From Streptomyces sp. TRM68367 (GTDB taxonomy: Bacteria; Actinomycetota; Actinomycetes; Streptomycetales; Streptomycetaceae): 64,000 nt of DNA. The stretch covers positions 20,239-84,238 of the forward strand of contig NZ_JACTVI010000030.1 in the NCBI RefSeq assembly GCF_014495685.1. The letters are read 5' to 3'. The notes under the pieces were generated by a model. That model had not been told where the DNA came from. It worked only from the letters and a program-made list of their open reading frames with translations, and ran no database searches. The position numbers and the translations under genes are program-made. Below, in pieces: positions 55,847 through 63,889 of this stretch (position 1 is its first letter; every line of letters begins with the position of its first letter).

Positions 55847-57958
55847 CTGTCCGCGTCCACGCACGTCGCCGACTCCTTGCCCGATCCGCTCTCCCGCGAG
55901 CGTTCCCACCCGTCGCCCGACCACCACCCCTCATCGACGGCGCTTCGCGCCGAACGTGATCATCTGGCCGCGTCCCGCGCGGCTCTGCGGGGCATGCGCG
56001 AGGACGTCGAGGCCCTCGACATCAGCGACGTCACCGCCAACTGGGTCAACGCCGCGGTCCTTGAGCACCAGATCGAGCTGCGTATCAAGGCGCTGGCCGA
56101 CCTGAGCGGCACCCCGCTGTTCTTCGGCCGCCTCGACTACCTGCAGACGCCCGGCACGCAGGAGACGGAGGGGCCGGAAGGCGAACGTTTCTACATCGGG
56201 CGGCGGCACGTCCACGACGCCGACGGCGACCCGATGGTGATCGACTGGCGTGCGCCGGTCTCGCAGCCGTTCTACCGGGCGTCCAAGAAGGACCCGATGG
56301 ACATCGCGCTGCGCCGCCGCTTCGGCTACACGGGCGGCGACCTCACGGCGTTCGAGGACGAGCACCTGTCCGACCCCGCCGAGGCGGCCAGGGCGAGCAA
56401 GCTGCTCCAGCATGAGATCGAGCGGCCGCGCGTGGGCCCGATGCGCGACATCGTGGCCACCATCCAGCCCGAGCAGGACGAGATCGTACGGTCCGGACTG
56501 AGCGGCACCCTGTGCGTGCAGGGCGGCCCCGGCACCGGGAAGACGGCCGTCGGCCTGCACCGCGTCGCCTACCTGCTGTACGCCCACCGCGAGCGGCTCG
56601 CCCGCACCGGCACGCTGGTCATCGGGCCGAACCGGTCCTTCCTGCACTACATCGAGCAAGTCCTGCCCGCGCTCGGTGAGTTGACGGTCAGACAGGCCAC
56701 CGTCGACGACCTGGTGGCCCACGTGGAGGTGCGCGGCACGGACGACGCCGCGGCGGCGCTCGTCAAGGGGGACGCGAGGATGGCCCGGGTGCTGCGCCGG
56801 GCCGTGTACGCGCACGTGAGCATGCCGGCCGAGCCGGTCGTCGTGGTACGCGGCTCGCGCCGCTGGCGGGTGCCGGCGTACGAACTGGAGGACATCGTCC
56901 GCGAGTTGCTCGACCGCGACATCCGGTACGGCGCCGCCCGCGACGCCCTGCCGCAGCGCATCGCGCATGCCGTGCTGGTGCAGATGGAGCGGTCCGGTGA
57001 GGCGCCGGACGACCGGGTGCAGGACGCGGTCGCGCGGGGCAGTGCGGTGAAGGCGGCGGTGAAGGCGGTCTGGCCGCAGGTGGACCCCGCGAAGCTCGTG
57101 CTGCGCCTGCTGTCGGACGCGGACTTCCTGGCCGTGCACGCGGAGGGGGTCCTCAGCGCGGAGGAGCAGAAGGCGATCCTGTGGGCGAGACCGGCTCGGT
57201 CGGTGAAGTCGGCCAAGTGGTCGCCGGCGGACGCGGTGCTGATCGATGAGGCGACGGACATCGTCGAGCGCACGCCGTCCCTCGGGCACGTGGTGCTCGA
57301 CGAGGCGCAGGACCTCTCCCCCATGCAGTACCGGGCGGTCGGCCGCCGCTGCACGACCGGCTCCGCGACCGTCCTCGGCGACCTGGCGCAGGGCACCACG
57401 CCGTGGGCGACGCGGAGCTGGCCGGAGGCGCTGGCCCACCTCGGCAAGCCGGACGCGGTGATCGAGGAGTTGACGGCCGGTTTCCGCGTCCCGACGGACG
57501 TCATCACGTACGCCTCCCGCCTGCTCCCGCACATCGCACCCGGCCTGACTCCCGTGGCGTCGGTCCGCGAGAACCCGGGCTTCTTCGACCTCCGCCGCAT
57601 CACTGATGCGACCGAAGTCGTGCGGGCCTGCCAGGAGTTGCTGCACCACGAGGGCTCCCTCGGCCTGATCGCCGCCGACCCCCGCATCCCCGCCCTCACC
57701 GAGGCCCTCACCGAGGCCGGCCTCACCCACCTCACCCCCGGCGACGAGACGACCCCCGAAACCCGTCTGACCCTGGTTCCGGCCTCACTCGCCAAGGGCC
57801 TGGAGTACGACTACGTCGTCCTGGACGAACCCCAGGCCGTGGTAGACGCAGAACCCGACGAACGCACGGGCCTACGCCGCCTCTACGTAGCCCTGACCCG
57901 AGCAGTCTCAGGCCTGACCGTGACCCACACGGCCCCGCTGCCGCCTCAGTTGTCCTGA
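55847..57958 (+). CDS. HelD/HelR-type RNA polymerase-associated helicase
   Basis: A 703-residue SF1 (UvrD-like) ATPase. Walker A is QGGPGTGKTAVGLHR near 225, Walker B VVLDEAQDLSPMQYR near 490 and motif VI RRLYVALTRA near 682. The N-terminal long coil and the RRFGYTGGDLTAFEDEHLS segment match actinobacterial HelD, which dissociates stalled RNA polymerase; some members (HelR) protect against rifampicin. I cannot tell HelR from general HelD. The CTG at 55847, preceded by GGAGG at five bases, is preferred over a TTG 10 codons later without a ribosome site, and the extra residues fit the family. Confidence 0.9.
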   Translation: MSASTHVADSLPDPLSRERSHPSPDHHPSSTALRAERDHLAASRAALRGMREDVEALDISDVTANWVNAAVLEHQIELRIKALADLSGTPLFFGRLDYLQTPGTQETEGPEGERFYIGRRHVHDADGDPMVIDWRAPVSQPFYRASKKDPMDIALRRRFGYTGGDLTAFEDEHLSDPAEAARASKLLQHEIERPRVGPMRDIVATIQPEQDEIVRSGLSGTLCVQGGPGTGKTAVGLHRVAYLLYAHRERLARTGTLVIGPNRSFLHYIEQVLPALGELTVRQATVDDLVAHVEVRGTDDAAAALVKGDARMARVLRRAVYAHVSMPAEPVVVVRGSRRWRVPAYELEDIVRELLDRDIRYGAARDALPQRIAHAVLVQMERSGEAPDDRVQDAVARGSAVKAAVKAVWPQVDPAKLVLRLLSDADFLAVHAEGVLSAEEQKAILWARPARSVKSAKWSPADAVLIDEATDIVERTPSLGHVVLDEAQDLSPMQYRAVGRRCTTGSATVLGDLAQGTTPWATRSWPEALAHLGKPDAVIEELTAGFRVPTDVITYASRLLPHIAPGLTPVASVRENPGFFDLRRITDATEVVRACQELLHHEGSLGLIAADPRIPALTEALTEAGLTHLTPGDETTPETRLTLVPASLAKGLEYDYVVLDEPQAVVDAEPDERTGLRRLYVALTRAVSGLTVTHTAPLPPQLS

Positions 57959-58040
57959 ACTGCGCTGGGGGAGGCACGACCGCCCGCAGCCACGCAGGCC
58001 TGACGACGGCGCGCAACCGCATCCGCAGTCCGCGGGCATG

Positions 58041-58061
58041 CGTGCCGCCTGGGGCGGCACG
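58041..58061. terminator. Hairpin after the HelD-like gene
   Basis: CGTGCCGCC (58041-58049) pairs with GGCGGCACG (58053-58061) around a 3-base loop. It is 83 bases after the helicase stop. Hairpins with this sequence recur between Streptomyces genes, from memory, so it may be a repeat element as well as a terminator. Confidence 0.5.
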
Positions 58062-58215
58062 GGTGGGCGCGGGCGGCACCCCGTCAGCGCCGGGCTGCGC
58101 ATCCACCTCCCGGTCCGCACCAACGCCGGGCAACCCGCAAACGCAGGCCGGCCGGCGCAGTCACCCAACGGCACCCCCACCAGCGCGGGCGAGCGAAAGC
58201 CACCCGCGGCCGCCA

Positions 58216-58335
58216 TCAGCCAACGCACGTGTCCAGCGCCTCCCGCCACACCCCCACCGCACCCGCAGACACCACCGCACCCCACCCCTCCGGCCGAGCC
58301 GCCCCGCCAATGTGAAACGCGTCCACCCGGCACCC
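58216..58335 (-). pseudogene. CutC-family C-terminal fragment
   Basis: The minus strand ends a frame with VDAFHIGGAARPEGW, VVSAGAVGVWREALD and a stop at 58216. This is the C-terminal signature of the CutC copper-homeostasis family (DAFHIG with AARP). The remaining 200 residues are not found upstream, where the frame is Gly/Ala-rich noise. The rest of the 57959-58460 interval has no gene that I can support. Confidence 0.55.
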
Positions 58336-58460
58336 CGAAGCACCGGCACATGCTCCAGCCGCAGCCCCCACCCACCAACACAGGTCTAGGCCAATCCAGC
58401 CTACGCCCGCCGCCCCGGAGATCCCGTCACCACAACGGCCCGGACCCGCCGACCGCCCGG

Positions 58461-59144
58461 TCACCGCCCGAAGATGTTCAGCTCCTCCACCTGCGCCCCG
58501 GCCAGTTCGTACGACGCCCCGCCCGCCGACCGCCCCGCGTACAGCCGTACGAGCGTCGCGGCGTCCCCGATGTACCGCGCCGGCGGGCGCCGCCCCCCGC
58601 TCACGTCCCCCAACCGCAGCGGCTCGTCCAGATCGTCGAGGTCGGCGTGCAGCGGCACGCGCCCCTCCTCACGGGTCACGTGGGCGAGCAGCATGAGCGC
58701 ATACGGCAGCCCTGCCCCGCCGTACGCCCCCGGCTCACCGAACGCCTCGCGCACGTCCCCGGCGTGCACCCACTCCCCCAGCGCGATCTTGTCCAGCACA
58801 CCGCCCGCCTCGGCGATCACCGCCCCGGCCTCGGTCATCCCGCGCTCCAGCTCGTCCACGACCTGCGCGTTCGTCCAGCCCGCCCGCGCGGCGATGTCAC
58901 GGTCGTTGGACTCGGGCGAGAACACGCCCTCCTCGAAGCGGCTCTCCACCACCCGCGTCAACGCGGCCGAGCAGTGCGCCAGCACATCCCGTACGGTCCA
59001 CCCCGGACACGCGGCGGCAGGCCGCGCGAAGTCCTCCTCCGCCCTGGCCCGCAGCAGCGGAACCAGCGCGTCCCGCTCGATGGTCAGAAGCCGCCCGGGC
59101 AGCTCGGGGTCCCGTACGTCGTGCACATCCGCTGGAGTCGTCAT
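58461..59144 (-). CDS. Maleylpyruvate isomerase/DinB-like mycothiol-type protein
   Basis: A 227-residue protein of the TIGR03083-like group. Marks are the helix RDALVPLLRARAEEDFARP, then PGWTVRDVLAHCSAAL with the metal-ligand His, and the later HAGDVREAFGEPG motif with a second His. Members are metal-dependent and often use mycothiol; the exact reaction is unknown. The ATG at 59144 follows GGAG at four bases; upstream codons are rejected. It is divergent from the HD-domain gene. Confidence 0.86.
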   Translation of the reverse strand: MTTPADVHDVRDPELPGRLLTIERDALVPLLRARAEEDFARPAAACPGWTVRDVLAHCSAALTRVVESRFEEGVFSPESNDRDIAARAGWTNAQVVDELERGMTEAGAVIAEAGGVLDKIALGEWVHAGDVREAFGEPGAYGGAGLPYALMLLAHVTREEGRVPLHADLDDLDEPLRLGDVSGGRRPPARYIGDAATLVRLYAGRSAGGASYELAGAQVEELNIFGR

Positions 59145-59242
59145 GCACTCCACGCTAGGGCCGCGCGGCGGCTCAGGGGAGAACGCGGGCCCGCGGAACA
59201 CCGGAGAAGCACGGGAAGGGCGAGAGGCAGGACAATGACGCC

Positions 59243-59935
59243 ATGCCCGATCTCGACGCCCTGCGCACCCGCTTCGCCCGCGCCCTGGAAGGAGCCCGAG
59301 GGCCCGTCACCGAGCCCGTAACCGACACCGGCACCGGCACCGGCACCGGCACGGCGTCGTACCCCGACCCCATCCCCTACGCCGACAACCTCCTCACCCG
59401 CTGGCAGGAGCCGCAGCGCCGCTACCACACGCTCACCCACCTCACCGCCGTCCTCGACCACATCGACTTCCTGGCGCAGTACGCGGACGACCCGGACGTC
59501 GTACGCCTGGCCGCCTGGTTCCACGACGCGGTCTACCTGCCCGAACGGTCGACGAACGAGGAACGCTCCGCCCGCCTCGCCGAACGCGCCCTCCCCGAGG
59601 CCGGCGTCCCCGACGGCAAGACCGCCGAGGTCGCCCGGCTGGTCCGCCTCACCATCACCCACGACCCGGCCGACGACGACCCCGACGGCCAGGTGCTGTG
59701 CGACGCGGACCTGGCGATCCTCGCCTCGCCGCCGTCCGCGTACGCCGCCTACACCGCCGCCGTCCGCGAGGAGTACCACTTCGTCCCCAGCGACGCCTTC
59801 CGCACCGGCCGCGCCACGATCCTGCGCCAACTCCTCGCCCTGCCGGCCTTGTTCCACACCCCGTACGGCCACGCCGAGTGGGAGCCGACGGCCCGCTACA
59901 ACCTCCGGTCGGAACTGGAACTGCTGGGTGCCTGA
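59243..59935 (+). CDS. HD-domain metal-dependent phosphohydrolase
   Basis: A 230-residue HD-domain protein. The His of YHTLTHLTAVLDHID near residue 65-75, the HD pair in WFHDAVYLPERS near 95 and the late Asp in LCDADLAILA near 155 give the full metal site. An insert near 28-38 is a Thr-Gly repeat from a hexanucleotide array. Proteins of this type are common in Streptomyces; nucleotide or other phosphate ester substrates are possible. The ATG at 59243 is divergent from the mycothiol-type gene. Confidence 0.87.
   Translation: MPDLDALRTRFARALEGARGPVTEPVTDTGTGTGTGTASYPDPIPYADNLLTRWQEPQRRYHTLTHLTAVLDHIDFLAQYADDPDVVRLAAWFHDAVYLPERSTNEERSARLAERALPEAGVPDGKTAEVARLVRLTITHDPADDDPDGQVLCDADLAILASPPSAYAAYTAAVREEYHFVPSDAFRTGRATILRQLLALPALFHTPYGHAEWEPTARYNLRSELELLGA
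59324..59353 (+). repeat. Short GGCACC-type hexanucleotide array
   Basis: GACACC and three perfect GGCACC units plus a partial GGCACG encode the Thr-Gly repeat in the HD-domain protein. It is the same unit as the array at 52272-52313, read in a different frame. Confidence 0.7.
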
Positions 59936-59943
59936 GGGCCGTT

Positions 59944-60539
59944 GTGGCGGTCTCGGGGGAACCTCTCGTCACCGCCGTCGCCGGAGCCGCTCTCGCCATA
60001 CCGGCCGTACCGGCCGGAGCCGCCACCCCGCACGGCAACGGATCCGGCACCGCCTCTCCGCTCGGCGGACACGCGCACCGCACGGTCACCACGCCCGCCG
60101 GTGACACCTTCCGGCTGCGGCTGGCCGCCGGCCCGGCCGTGCTGCCGTCCTCCGGCGGCACGGTGCACGTCGCCGGCACCGGATACAACCGCGCCCAGGG
60201 CATCTTCCTGGCGTTCTGCGCCATCCCGAAGGGCGTAGAGGTCGGCGACCCGTCGACGTACACCTCCCTGCCCGGCCCCTGCCTGCCCGGCCGCGAGAAC
60301 CAGGACGGCTCCTCGCGCCGGATCACCGACAGCGCCACGGGCACGCCGGGGATCACGATCCCGTACCAGGAGGGCGGCTCGTTCCTCACCACCCTGCAGA
60401 ACGTGCGGCCGAGATCGCCGACGGCGTGGTCTGCGACAAGACCGTCCGGTGCGCGGTCGTCACGCGCGCCGACTTCACCAACACCAGCGACCGGAGGTAC
60501 GACCTGTACATCCCGGTCCACTTCACGGAGGGCAAGTAG
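59944..60539 (+). pseudogene. Secreted protein gene with frameshift
   Basis: From about 59944 the frame reads an Ala/Val-rich signal-like segment, then GGTVHVAGTGYNRAQGIFLA, CAIPKGVEVGDPSTYTS and ITDSATGTPGITIPYQEGG. Near 60409 one base is missing; the next frame continues EIADGVVCDKTVRCAVVTRA, DFTNTSDRRYDLYIPVHF and ends TEGK with TAG at 60537. Both parts belong to one beta-sandwich, HtaA-like exported protein common in Streptomyces. The 5' end also lacks a proper basic signal start and is fused to the HD gene end. A sequencing error at 60409 could mimic the shift. Confidence 0.68.
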
Positions 60540-60548
60540 CGAAGCCGA

Positions 60549-60815
60549 CTACGGCGCCCGTCTCTTCGGCCGCCGCAGCCCCGCCCCGTACAGCAGCCGC
60601 ACCACCTCGCGGCTGCTGACCTCGACCGCCCCCGCCCGCACCACGTCCGCGTACCGGTGGGCGGGGATGTCGTAGTGGTCCCGCTCGAAGGCGCGCCGCG
60701 GCACGCCCAGCCGCTCGGCGAAGGCGTGCAGTTCGTCGTACGAGACGTCGCTGACGAGGTGGGACCACATCCGGCCGTGGCCGGGCCAGGCCGGCGGGTC
60801 GATGTAGATCGTCAC
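60549..60815 (-). CDS. DUF4031 protein
   Basis: An 88-residue protein with the family start TIYIDPPAWPGHGRMWSHLV, then SYDELHAFAERLGVPRRAFE, DHYDIPAHRY and a basic end. Short DUF4031 proteins are widely conserved in bacteria; their function is unknown. GAGGAC precedes the GTG at 60815 at good spacing, so codons upstream across the tandem repeat are rejected. It is downstream of the gene ending at 60883 on the same strand, 67 bases apart, and may be cotranscribed. Confidence 0.85.
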   Translation of the reverse strand: MTIYIDPPAWPGHGRMWSHLVSDVSYDELHAFAERLGVPRRAFERDHYDIPAHRYADVVRAGAVEVSSREVVRLLYGAGLRRPKRRAP

Positions 60816-60845
60816 GAGGTCCTCACGCCGCCGACGGCCAAGGCC

Positions 60846-60887
60846 TTCACTGCCTTCACTGCCTTCACTGCCTTCACTGCCTTCACG
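60846..60887. repeat. 9-bp tandem repeat (CTTCACTGC)4.7
   Basis: Four complete and one partial CTTCACTGC units lie between the two minus-strand genes and cover the stop of the upstream one. Being 9 bases long it would keep frames. It could change the spacing or secondary structure between the two genes. Confidence 0.85.
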
Positions 60888-61275
60888 ACGAGGGCATCCC
60901 GCCGGTGGCGTTCCCCAGCGCACCCACCGCCGCGACCTTCACGCTCGCCTTGTGGCACACCCAGTGCGGATCGGGGCCCAGTTCCGGCTCGACGTCCAGC
61001 GCGTGCGGATCGCCCGAGCCGCACACCGGGCACAGCGGCCAGCGGCCGTACCGCTCCAGCAGCGCGTCCTGCACGTCCTGCGCGACCAGCCCCGCCACGA
61101 ACTCCGCGCCCTCCGGCCACTGTTCGACCCACCATCTGCGCTGTACGACGGAGTCCTCCACCAGGGACACGACGTCCGCCTCGGCTACGTCGCTCGAGAT
61201 CAGGTCGGCGAGCACGAGGGCACGGGCCGCGTGCAGGGCCTGTTCCAGGGGGCTGACGGGGTCGGGGGCGTCCAT
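60883..61275 (-). CDS. Small protein with CxxC knuckle
   Basis: A 130-residue, acidic protein. The N-terminal half has helix segments (LEQALHAARALVLADLIS, QRRWWVEQWPEGAEFV), and the C-terminal part carries CPVCGSGDPHALDVEPELG followed by WVCHKA, which suggests one Zn-binding knuckle. I do not recognise the family. The ATG at 61275 follows GGAGG with one base between; a GTG nine codons upstream is an alternative. The stop falls inside the 9-bp tandem repeat. Confidence 0.75.
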   Translation of the reverse strand: MDAPDPVSPLEQALHAARALVLADLISSDVAEADVVSLVEDSVVQRRWWVEQWPEGAEFVAGLVAQDVQDALLERYGRWPLCPVCGSGDPHALDVEPELGPDPHWVCHKASVKVAAVGALGNATGGMPSS

Positions 61276-61330
61276 GCCTCCATTGTGCGCACTGTTGACC
61301 ACGTCACCGAACCAAAAATATCTTTCAGGT

Positions 61331-62224
61331 GTGACCCGTCAAGTGAAGGAAACTTTCGCGACCGCGCCCGCCGCCCTCGCGGCCAAGGTGCGCACGCTGG
61401 CCCCGTCGATGACCCGCTCCATGCAGCGGGTCGCCGAGGCCGTCGCGAGCGACCCGGCCGGCTGCGCCGCCCTCACGGTCACCGGTCTGGCCGAACGCAC
61501 CGGCACCAGCGAGGCCACCGTCGTACGCACCGCCCGCCTGCTGGGCTATCCGGGCTACCGCGACCTGCGGTTGGCCCTCGCCGGGCTCGCCGCGCACCAG
61601 CAGTCCGGGCGCGCGCCCGCGATCACCACGGACATCGCCGTGGACGACCCGATCGCGGACGTGGTGGCGAAACTCGCCTACGACGAGCAGCAGACCCTCG
61701 CCGACACCGCGGCCGGTCTCGACACCGTGCAACTCGGTGCGGCGGTCACGGCGGTGGTGGGGGCGCGCCGCACCGACGTGTACGGCGTCGGGGCGTCCGG
61801 GCTCGTCGCCCAGGACCTCACGCAGAAGCTGCTGCGGATAGGGCTGATAGCGCACGCCCACAGCGATCCGCACCTCGCCGTGACCAACGCGGTGCAGCTG
61901 CGGGCGGGGGATGTCGCCATCGCCATCACGCACTCCGGGTCGACCGGGGATGTCATCGAGCCGTTGCGGGTCGCGTTCGAGCGGGGGGCCACGACGGTGG
62001 CGGTGACGGGGCGGCCGGACAGTGCGGTGACGCAGTATGCGGATCATGTGCTGACCACGTCCACCGCGAGGGAGAGCGAGCTGCGGCCGGCGGCGATGTC
62101 GTCGCGGACCAGTCAGCTGCTTGTGGTGGACTGCCTGTTCGTGGGAGTTGCGCAGCGGACGTATGAGAGGGCGGCGCCGGCGCTCTCGGCGTCTTATGAA
62201 GCGTTGGCTCATCGGCACCGATAG
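61331..62224 (+). CDS. MurR/RpiR-family regulator
   Basis: A 297-residue regulator with an N-terminal RpiR helix-turn-helix (TLAPSMTRSMQRVAEAV, then GLAERTGTSEATVVRTARLL) and a C-terminal SIS sugar-phosphate-binding domain from about 120 (DVYGVGASGLVAQDL and AITHSGSTGDVIEPL). Such regulators sense aminosugar phosphates, and here the next gene is murQ, so MurNAc 6-phosphate is the likely effector. The GTG at 61331 and the GTG at 61343 are both possible starts. Separated from murQ by 44 bases on the same strand. Confidence 0.92.
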   Translation: MTRQVKETFATAPAALAAKVRTLAPSMTRSMQRVAEAVASDPAGCAALTVTGLAERTGTSEATVVRTARLLGYPGYRDLRLALAGLAAHQQSGRAPAITTDIAVDDPIADVVAKLAYDEQQTLADTAAGLDTVQLGAAVTAVVGARRTDVYGVGASGLVAQDLTQKLLRIGLIAHAHSDPHLAVTNAVQLRAGDVAIAITHSGSTGDVIEPLRVAFERGATTVAVTGRPDSAVTQYADHVLTTSTARESELRPAAMSSRTSQLLVVDCLFVGVAQRTYERAAPALSASYEALAHRHR

Positions 62225-62268
62225 ACCGTAGGGCTGGACTCGTCGGCCTGCATTGGAAAGACACCCCT

Positions 62269-63204
62269 ATGACCTCCACGTCTGATTCCCGGGACCTCAG
62301 GGCTGAGTTGGAGTCCCTGACCACCGAGGCGTTTCGGCCTGAGCTGTCTGATATCGATCGGTTGGCCACGCTCGACATCACGCGGTTGATGAATGGTGAG
62401 GACGCGACTGTGGCGGGGGCCGTCGCGGTGCGGTTGCCGGAGATCGCCGGGGCCATTGATGCCGTGGTCGAGCAGATGGGGCGCGGTGGGCGGCTGATCT
62501 ATGCGGGGGCCGGTACGGCGGGGCGGCTCGGGGTGTTGGATGCCTCCGAGTGTCCGCCGACGTTCAACACCGATCCGGCGCAGGTCGTGGGGCTGATCGC
62601 GGGTGGGCCGGAGGCGATGGTCACCTCGGTGGAGGGGGCGGAGGATTCCGCCGAGTTGGCCAGGGCGGATCTGGATGCCCTGGCTGTGACCGCCGACGAC
62701 ACGGTGGTCGGTGTGTCGGCCTCCGGTCGTACGCCGTATGCCCTCGGGGCCGTCGCGCACGCCCGTGCGCTGGGTGCTCTGACCGTCGGTCTGGCCTGCA
62801 ACGCCGGCAGTGCGCTGGCCGCCTCCGCCGAGCACGGGATCGAGATCGTCGTCGGGCCCGAGCTGATCACCGGGTCCACCCGGCTGAAGGCCGGCACCGC
62901 GCAGAAGCTGGTGCTCAACATGCTCTCGACGATCACGATGATCCGGCTGGGCAAGACGTACGGGAATCTGATGGTCGACGTGCGTGCGTCGAACGAGAAA
63001 CTGCGTGCCCGGTCCCGGCGTATCGTCGCCCTGGCCACCGGTGCCGGGGACGAGGAGATCGAGCGGGCGCTGGCGGCCACGGACGGTGAGGTGAAGAACG
63101 CGATCCTGGTCATCCTGGCCGATGTGGACGGGCCGATGGCCGCGCGTCTGCTGGAGGAGGCCGGGGGGCGTCTGCGGGTCGCGCTGGCCGCGGTGACCGG
63201 CTGA
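62269..63204 (+). CDS. murQ: N-acetylmuramic acid 6-phosphate etherase
   Basis: A 311-residue SIS-domain enzyme that cleaves the lactyl ether of MurNAc 6-phosphate in peptidoglycan recycling. Signatures: GRGGRLIYAGAGTAGRLGVL, DASECPPTFNT with the catalytic Glu, AGGPEAMVTSVEGAEDS, and TRLKAGTAQKLVLNMLS. The ATG at 62269 follows AAAG. It probably shares an mRNA with the RpiR regulator, which would control it. No MurNAc transporter or kinase gene lies in the window. Confidence 0.95.
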   Translation: MTSTSDSRDLRAELESLTTEAFRPELSDIDRLATLDITRLMNGEDATVAGAVAVRLPEIAGAIDAVVEQMGRGGRLIYAGAGTAGRLGVLDASECPPTFNTDPAQVVGLIAGGPEAMVTSVEGAEDSAELARADLDALAVTADDTVVGVSASGRTPYALGAVAHARALGALTVGLACNAGSALAASAEHGIEIVVGPELITGSTRLKAGTAQKLVLNMLSTITMIRLGKTYGNLMVDVRASNEKLRARSRRIVALATGAGDEEIERALAATDGEVKNAILVILADVDGPMAARLLEEAGGRLRVALAAVTG

Positions 63205-63216
63205 GCGTGGGCCCTG

Positions 63217-63879
63217 TCAGGGGCGGGTCTGCGTGATCCGCCACAGGCGGCGCGGCAGTTCGCCCTCCTCGAAGGCGTGCACCTCGTCCAGTCGCCAGCC
63301 CTCGGCGAGGGCGTCGACCAGCGCGCGGGAGAAGAAGTGGACGGCGAAACCGCCGTGCTCCCAGATGTCGTCGCCGTGGCCCGTCCCGGTGCCGTGGTGC
63401 GCGTCGCCGGTGTGACGGACGGTGTAGAGGAAGACGCCGCCGGGGCGCAGTACCCGGCGCACCTCCGCCACCAGGGCGTGGATCTGCCGAGTCGGCAGGG
63501 CCATGCACAGCAGCATGTGCGCGAAGACGGCGTCGACGCGGGCGTCGGGAAGGGGAAGGGGCTCGCGTACGTCGTGCTCGGTGCAGGTGACCCGGTCCGC
63601 CACGCCCTGTGCGCGGGCCGTCGTCCGGAGCTGCTCCAGGGCCACCGGGCTGAAGTCGGTGGCGTGCACGGCGAAGCCCTCACGGGCGAAGTACAGCGCG
63701 TCCCGGCCGTGCCCGGCGCCCAGCTCCAGCACGTCCGCCGCACCGGCGGCGCGGAAGATCCGGACGGCGTGCGCGGCGGGCGCGGACGGCCGCGCGCCGT
63801 ACATGCCGGGGTGTTCGGTGTACGTCCGCTGCCAGTGCGCCCGCTGCTCGTCCCCGAGGTCCTGCTGTCCATCCGTCAC
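63217..63879 (-). CDS. Class I SAM-dependent methyltransferase
   Basis: A 220-residue methyltransferase. The start QRAHWQRTYTEHPGMYG, motif I VLELGAGHGRDALYFA near 48-63, ATDFSPVALEQL and the LLCMALP and LRPGGVFLYTVRHTGD blocks are all visible. The TehB/thiopurine-like type is plausible; substrate unknown. The GTG at 63879 follows GGGAGG at eight bases. It is convergent with murQ (12 bases apart). The GHG/HHGTGTGHGDD segment near 160 is unusually His/Gly-rich. Confidence 0.9.
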   Translation of the reverse strand: MTDGQQDLGDEQRAHWQRTYTEHPGMYGARPSAPAAHAVRIFRAAGAADVLELGAGHGRDALYFAREGFAVHATDFSPVALEQLRTTARAQGVADRVTCTEHDVREPLPLPDARVDAVFAHMLLCMALPTRQIHALVAEVRRVLRPGGVFLYTVRHTGDAHHGTGTGHGDDIWEHGGFAVHFFSRALVDALAEGWRLDEVHAFEEGELPRRLWRITQTRP

Positions 63880-63889
63880 GGCCCCGACC

